Assembly: GCA_037954325.1 (NCBI GenBank)
Contig: JBBMNZ010000021.1
Coordinates: 14,166,616-14,230,615, forward strand
Length of the DNA: 64,000 nucleotides
Reading direction: 5' to 3'
DNA from: Fistularia commersonii
Taxonomy: Eukaryota; Chordata; Actinopteri; Syngnathiformes; Fistulariidae
The notes beneath the pieces are model-generated. The model was not told where the DNA came from. It searched no databases and saw only the letters and a list, made by a program, of their open reading frames with translations. Both the position numbers and the translations under genes were made by a program. Positions within the stretch are counted from its first letter, which is position 1; each line of letters begins with the position of its first letter. Below, in pieces: positions 60,101 through 64,000 of the stretch.

Positions 60101-62807
60101 GCGGGGCACATGTCAACTACGCTCGAGGTTTCTTATTCTGCGCGGCACCCAATAAATCAAAATATCACACGCAAGCAGACGGGCCTCCGAAATCTGAGCT
60201 GGAATCCAGTAATGGGTAGACACGCCTTTGTGACGGTTAAGGTGAAGGAATCCAAATGACTGTAATTGATGGGTCCCTGCGAGGATGGTAACACAGATGT
60301 ATTTGAATGTGCATGTGTGTATGTGTGATATGGATAATGACTGTCTGGCTGACTGAAGTGAGAGAATGGCACTGAGTTGTGGAGTGCAAACATATCTTTC
60401 TGTTCTCCCTGCTGCTTTCTCTGGGTCTGATCTGACAGGTTGAGGAACTAAAGTGTCAAGATGAAATGATGATTGAGCCAGGCTTTTCCCCCAGTGATTA
60501 CTCTCCAGTTTCATATTTGCTCGCTGTGCAACTCATTTTTGCTTTCTGCACATGGACTCCCTCACATTTCAGTGACTTTGCCTTCATTAGTGCATTGTTG
60601 CTAACAGAACGTTCGGTATATGTGTGCGTTCCAAAAAAGCGTAGACGCCCGCAAACGTAGCTCGCAACACCTTACATTTCTGATCTCCGCGATCTGCACC
60701 GCTTGCCTGCCGCTGGAGCGCTCCTCGAGCACGAAGAGGCGAAAACGGCAGCCGTGCTCGTAAGCCTCCACCTGCCCGTGCAGAACCGCTCCGACACGTA
60801 GACATCTGCAGCGGCTCCTCACAGCCGCACGTGGCATCTGGGTATCATTTGATCCTCTGCATAAATACATGGAGATCGCGGGGGGTCGCTTGCATGTCAT
60901 GTCGGCCCGCCAGCGAGTGGAGGGCCACCCACTGTACCACCAAATAGCCCCAGTCATTTCACTGCTGTCCTGCTGTCGGCGGCCTGCCTCACTGGGTGCG
61001 TGAAGCTCAGGAATCCATCTGAACAGCTGCTCTGAAAAACTGAGTGACAAACAAAAGAAAGAAAGCAAAGACCGTAGTGTGACGATGATCATGCTGGGAC
61101 GTCGAGGCTATATTATCCTTACAAATAGACTAACTTTGAAAGATAAATTCTGTTTTTATAAACAACCAAAATCTCAACATTTTTCTGGCGTGGGTTTTGT
61201 CCCTTCATCAGCTTCCTTATACACTTTATTATTATTTATTATTGTAGATAAATAGATCTCATTGAAAAATGATCATACTCAATAGGTAATAGATATTAAG
61301 CTCTGTAACATTTATTCTCTTACAGGACTGTCTCAGAAAATTTGAATATTGTGATAAGGTTCTTTATCTTCTGTAATGTAATTAAAAAGCCAAAAATTAC
61401 TTTTTCATGATATCCTAATATTTTGAGATAGGATTTTTGAGTTTTCTTAAGATGTAAGCCACAATTAGAAATATTAAATCATAAAAGGCTTGCAATATTT
61501 CAGTTGATTTGTAATAAACCCAGAATGTATGACATTTTTGTTTTTGTAGTTGCATTACAGAAGGTAAAGAACTTTATCACAATATTCTTATTTTCTGAGA
61601 CAGTCCTGTATATGGCTTTATATCAGCTGGTGCCCACATACACAGGTGGTCACTTTGGATGTCGGACCACGTTTTATTTCTCGGGGCGCGTTTGATGCAT
61701 GCAAAAAGTAGATGCCATCTCTACGCACACTTCATTGTGAATGTTATGGAAAATGGGATTTTATTCAGATAAGATAAGAAAAAATGATTATTCACTATAT
61801 GAAAAACTGATGCCATAAGTATTGTGCCAGGTCTACTTCAAACTACAATATCACTGAATCACAATACGTGTAAGGCTTCATCACGAAGTCTCCCGATTTC
61901 CAAATGTGGTTCATATGCACTGCACTCATGGAGCATGACTAATGCGGGGTTTCGGATAAACCCCCAAATCAATACTGCTAATCTCCGTTGTGATTTAGGT
62001 GACAGAAAATCCTGCTCTAGCTTGAAAGTGACGGCTCGGTGTCAAGCTGGAGCGCAGACGCGCCACGTGAAGCCCACTGGCCGGGGCAGAGCCACCCCTC
62101 CGATTGAAATAATGGCCTGCACTTTGTAGCCGCCGCATTTGTTACAGATACATTCTCTCTCTCACTACTTGTCCGATGAAACAACCTCTGATTGTGTTCC
62201 TTTTGAAAACGGTTGCGGATGAGTTTCTGCCGGAGATTCAAGCACACCCACAGTTTGATATGCACACATGTACTGAAGTGCACACTCGCTGAATTACTGG
62301 GAACGGCCCTCCTTGCACCAGATGGTCAGGCTGCATCCCTGCAGAGGCTTGTGTTCCACTGGTCTCCTGCTCACATCAAAAGGAACACAATCACGAGGCA
62401 GGAAAAGGCAGCCCAGCAAAGATTTAGCTCTAATCTTTTTTGAGGCTTATTTTGGATGGGCGAGGCTTTGCAGGACTTTTTATTTTCAACCTTGGCCAGA
62501 GTTGGTTTGGTATTATGATCATTAAATATTTGGTCGGGTTGAGGGACATGTTAAAAAAATACTGGAGGACAGAAAAAATGAAAACCATATTGAGCGTATT
62601 CTCTGGTCTGATCATTCTTTCCAGGTTCATGTTTTTGACCTCAGCATCAACAAATATGAGGCTATCTGCCAGCAGCCAGTGGTGACCAAAAAGACCAAGC
62701 TGACTCACATTGAGTTCAATTCCGTCTATCCTATTATCATCGTGGGCGATGACAGGGGCTTTATCACCAGCCTCAAACTCTCCCCTAACCTTCGCAGGAA
62801 ACCAAAG
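48033..62807 (+). CDS. dnai1: DNAI1, outer dynein arm intermediate chain 1 (3' end outside window)
   Basis: Nineteen coding exons, all in phase: 48033-48074, 48227-48286, 48425-48523, 48906-48986, 49223-49349, 49545-49606, 49770-49961, 50088-50147, 50254-50370, 50678-50762, 50887-51004, 51379-51422, 51536-51783, 51990-52079, 52237-52318, 52441-52520, 54846-54994, 57032-57131 and 62625-62807. They give 673 codons; about 30 more, in a final exon, should lie past 64000 (human 699 aa). DNAI1 is the WD-repeat intermediate chain that docks outer dynein arms on axonemal doublets; loss causes primary ciliary dyskinesia. Diagnostic stretches are DQLELTEAELKEEITRILTA, NPHAPQNIVRYNFKE, KLTNQFNFSERASQTLNNP, CQTEPPPRSNFSATANQWEI, KRLSVTALCW, and WD cores WDHNV, VGDVAWAPYSSTVFAAVTSD and PIIIVGDDRG. 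An acidic low-complexity insert (exon 7) precedes KLTNQF. Introns 16 to 18 are large and carry MITEs. Confidence 0.97.
48587..48742. repeat. Foldback element (long imperfect hairpin) in DNAI1 intron 3
   Basis: The left arm from GTCAAAATTTTCTTGGCCTG to TTTCACCCCTCA and the reverse complement of the right arm (GTCAAAATCTTCTCGTCCTG to TTTCACCCCTCA) match over about 67 bp each. They are separated by about 20 bp (GAACTGCCAAAGCCTCTTGG). This is a known style of dispersed palindromic fish repeat; no coding. Confidence 0.8.
51040..51300. other. DNAI1 intron 11, probable retroposon-derived sequence
   Basis: The segment CAGAATCATTTATTAAAGGC, then AGCTATTGGGAAAAAGCTGT and TTTTAAATCTGACAG, has the texture of a reversed fish retroposon 3' region. 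No second copy is in the window, so the call is weak. Confidence 0.3.
52521..54189. other. DNAI1 intron 16, first part, no gene
   Basis: AT-rich intron with scattered (TG)n/(CA)n tracts (52770-52800, 53570-53640 and 54130-54172) and a CCCCCCGGGGGGGC block near 53689. No exon-like sequence was found. Confidence 0.5.
54190..54538 (+). mobile_element. Complete Tc1/mariner-type MITE in DNAI1 intron 16
   Basis: Inverted ends TACTGCTCAAAAAAATAAAG and (reverse complement) TACACTGCTCAAAACAATAA, both continuing to GGGAACACT. TA duplications lie at 54190-54191 and 54537-54538. The 345-bp interior is non-coding. A decayed relative is at 18235-18503. Confidence 0.9.
54995..57031. other. DNAI1 intron 17, no gene
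   Basis: About 2 kb of AT-rich sequence with a (TG)n patch near 55090-55160. No repeat family recognised from other parts of the window and no splice-bounded frame. Confidence 0.5.
58090..58245 (+). mobile_element. Non-LTR retrotransposon 3' remnant in DNAI1 intron 18
   Basis: GAAGATCTGGGTAGAAGGAT, GCTGGGCTTGG, GGTTAGATGGAGGCAGATGA and GGTGACCCCTGAGGGGAACG followed by a GGAAAAGG-like end: the same family as 31661-31935 but in plus orientation. Confidence 0.65.
60676..60856 (-). other. Antisense exon-like block in DNAI1 intron 18, unassigned
   Basis: Minus strand: acceptor TTTATGCAG|AGGATC at 60856, an open frame of about 60 codons ending GRQAVQIAEIRN, and donor AAAT|GTAAGG at 60676. The frame reads RSRCRCLRVGAVLHGQVEAY, then EHGCRFRLFVLEERSSGRQA. 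It is GC-rich with typical vertebrate codon choice, unlike the AT-rich intron around it. The Cys pattern faintly suggests a secreted or netrin-like module, but I do not recognise it and found no companion exons. It could be an exon of a nested gene on the opposite strand, a decayed retrocopy or chance. Confidence 0.33.
61321..61610. mobile_element. Tc1/mariner-type MITE in DNAI1 intron 18
   Basis: Ends TACAGGACTGTCTCAGAAAA and (reverse complement) TACAGGACTGTCTCAGAAAA, both followed by TTTGAATATTGTGATAA-like or TAAGAATATTGTGATAA sequence. The terminal TA is the duplicated target. Interior symmetric blocks (CTTGCAATATTTCAGTTGAT, TTTGAGATAGGATTTTTGAG) match the common 'CAGGACTGTCTCAGAAAATT' fish MITE. 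Confidence 0.92.
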
Positions 62808-64000
62808 GTAAGCTTTTTTTTTTACTGGCACACGTGCGTTTCGCTTGTCAACGTCAGAGCGCTGCATATTAAATCTATTTAAAATGGAAAAAAAATGAAA
62901 GTACTTGTCTATCTGGGGAAAAAATGTCTCATGACATCTAGCGCTCATGCAAAACTTGGAGTATTTTCTTCTGCAACTGATACCGCTCTTGATGTTCATT
63001 CTGTTTTTGTTTTGCCATCTTACACGCCGTTATGTTTCTCTGATGTTCACCATCAGTGAAAGCAGATGAGACCGCGCACTCTTTGTACTCATGACCTTGA
63101 GCTACTTTTACAAAATAACAATAGAAGAAAGGCTACCTTCTCCCCCACGCTTTTTCCAACTCATTATCAGAACCACCGATGGTTTCTCCCTCTTTCCCTG
63201 TGTCATTTGGTGCCATTAACAATTAGCCGCACAAGTTTTAGTGCTCTTTGTGATCAAAAACATTTGTTTGAAAATATTTCCAGAGGGGACAGTAGAAAGG
63301 AAAGACATGGCTCACATGCAAAACCATTAGAAAGCTAGATGTTTCCACAGCGTCCGTGATAATGGAGTGATCGTATTCCCCTCTCCGGTCGTTTGTCCTC
63401 CGAAGTCACCTGCCACTCTTTCGCGTAAAACCGAGACACAATGTCAAAAAAGCAGAGCCATGTTCACCCACGTATATACAGAAATGTATCGCTCATACCC
63501 CTGCTACGGTCAACTCAAGAAAACCTCATGACCCACTTTTGGAATGGCATATTTATATCATATTTGTGTCATAAGTAAGGACAGCCGCAGTATCCTCACA
63601 GACAAGAGTGAGCACCAACCAGGGCATGATCGTCCTTAAAAAGGTCAAAATGAATGTGGCCGCATCACACGCACCATAAGATTACCGATTGCTGGTTCAA
63701 GAACGACAAAAAAATATGTATTTTATACACTGAGAGCTTTGTGTTGCACAAAGTGTTTGTGTCTCATTTCACTTGACGACCTCAACTCCTGCTTCCTCAA
63801 TCATCAGGGACGGCTCTGGTTCAAACGGTAGAGCGGACGTCCTCCCGATCTGAAGTTGTAGTTAATTTCTAGTAATGTTCCGACCATTAAATGTGCACAC
63901 TGAAAAAAATAGCCCCAAATGAGAAGATATCCATGACCCACACAGCTGCACCAATGAAAGCGATCGCCTACAGTTGGTTAGAGACAAGAGATGCAGAACA
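62808..64000. other. DNAI1 last intron (incomplete), no further exon seen
   Basis: After the donor AAAG|GTAAGC at 62807 there is no frame resembling the conserved C-terminal tail of DNAI1 before the window ends. No repeat family recognised elsewhere in the window is visible here. Confidence 0.5.

Noticed and set aside
59834..60109. Cys-rich minus-strand frame (MPRLVAQQIATCLEDDKCN)
   Set aside because: It runs into a poly-F stretch from a homopolymer and lacks splice sites that would give a sensible exon.

Overview
The window is nuclear DNA from a ray-finned (teleost-like) fish. The evidence is intron-split vertebrate genes with GT..AG junctions, fish-type repeats (hAT and Tc1/mariner MITEs, 5'-truncated L2/CR1-type LINE ends, ATTCA-rich minisatellites), many (CA)n tracts and little coding density. 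No bacterial, viral or organellar genes and no RNA genes were recognised.

Layout. Positions 1 to about 12.8 kb hold no gene I can support: a GC/CpG-rich, low-repeat landscape (possible conserved non-coding elements) broken by a nested hAT insertion (2274-3126), a diverged sister hAT copy (4516-5003), an ATTCA minisatellite and a cluster of dispersed and tandem repeats (9.4-11.2 kb). Then come five genes. Four are on the minus strand: MYORG (12820-15975 or 16098), an unrecognised five-exon gene predicted to encode 215 aa (20694-23342), NCLN/nicalin (24168-34620, 15 coding exons, 560 aa) and FAM219A (38988-46765, six coding exons, 181 aa). The fifth, DNAI1 (48033-62807, 19 coding exons seen, final exon beyond the window), is on the plus strand. 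Every junction of the four recognised genes was traced by reading frame and agrees in phase. FAM219A and DNAI1 are divergent, with 1.27 kb between their start codons.

Function. MYORG is a GH31 glycosidase anchored in the secretory pathway. Nicalin is an ER membrane protein that works with NOMO and TMEM147. FAM219A is conserved but uncharacterised. DNAI1 is the outer dynein arm intermediate chain of motile cilia, and a near-palindromic RFX X-box lies 164 bp upstream of its start codon. From memory, MYORG, FAM219A and DNAI1 are neighbours on human chromosome 9p13 while NCLN is on 19p13, so NCLN and the unrecognised gene look like a lineage-specific insertion into an old block.

Most interesting items: the unrecognised five-exon gene; two exon-like blocks with splice signals but no assigned gene (35314-35596 and 60676-60856, both minus strand); an octamer-rich minisatellite on both sides of NCLN exon 2; the nested hAT pair with two perfect 8-bp target duplications; a 156-bp foldback element in a DNAI1 intron; and the DNAI1 X-box.
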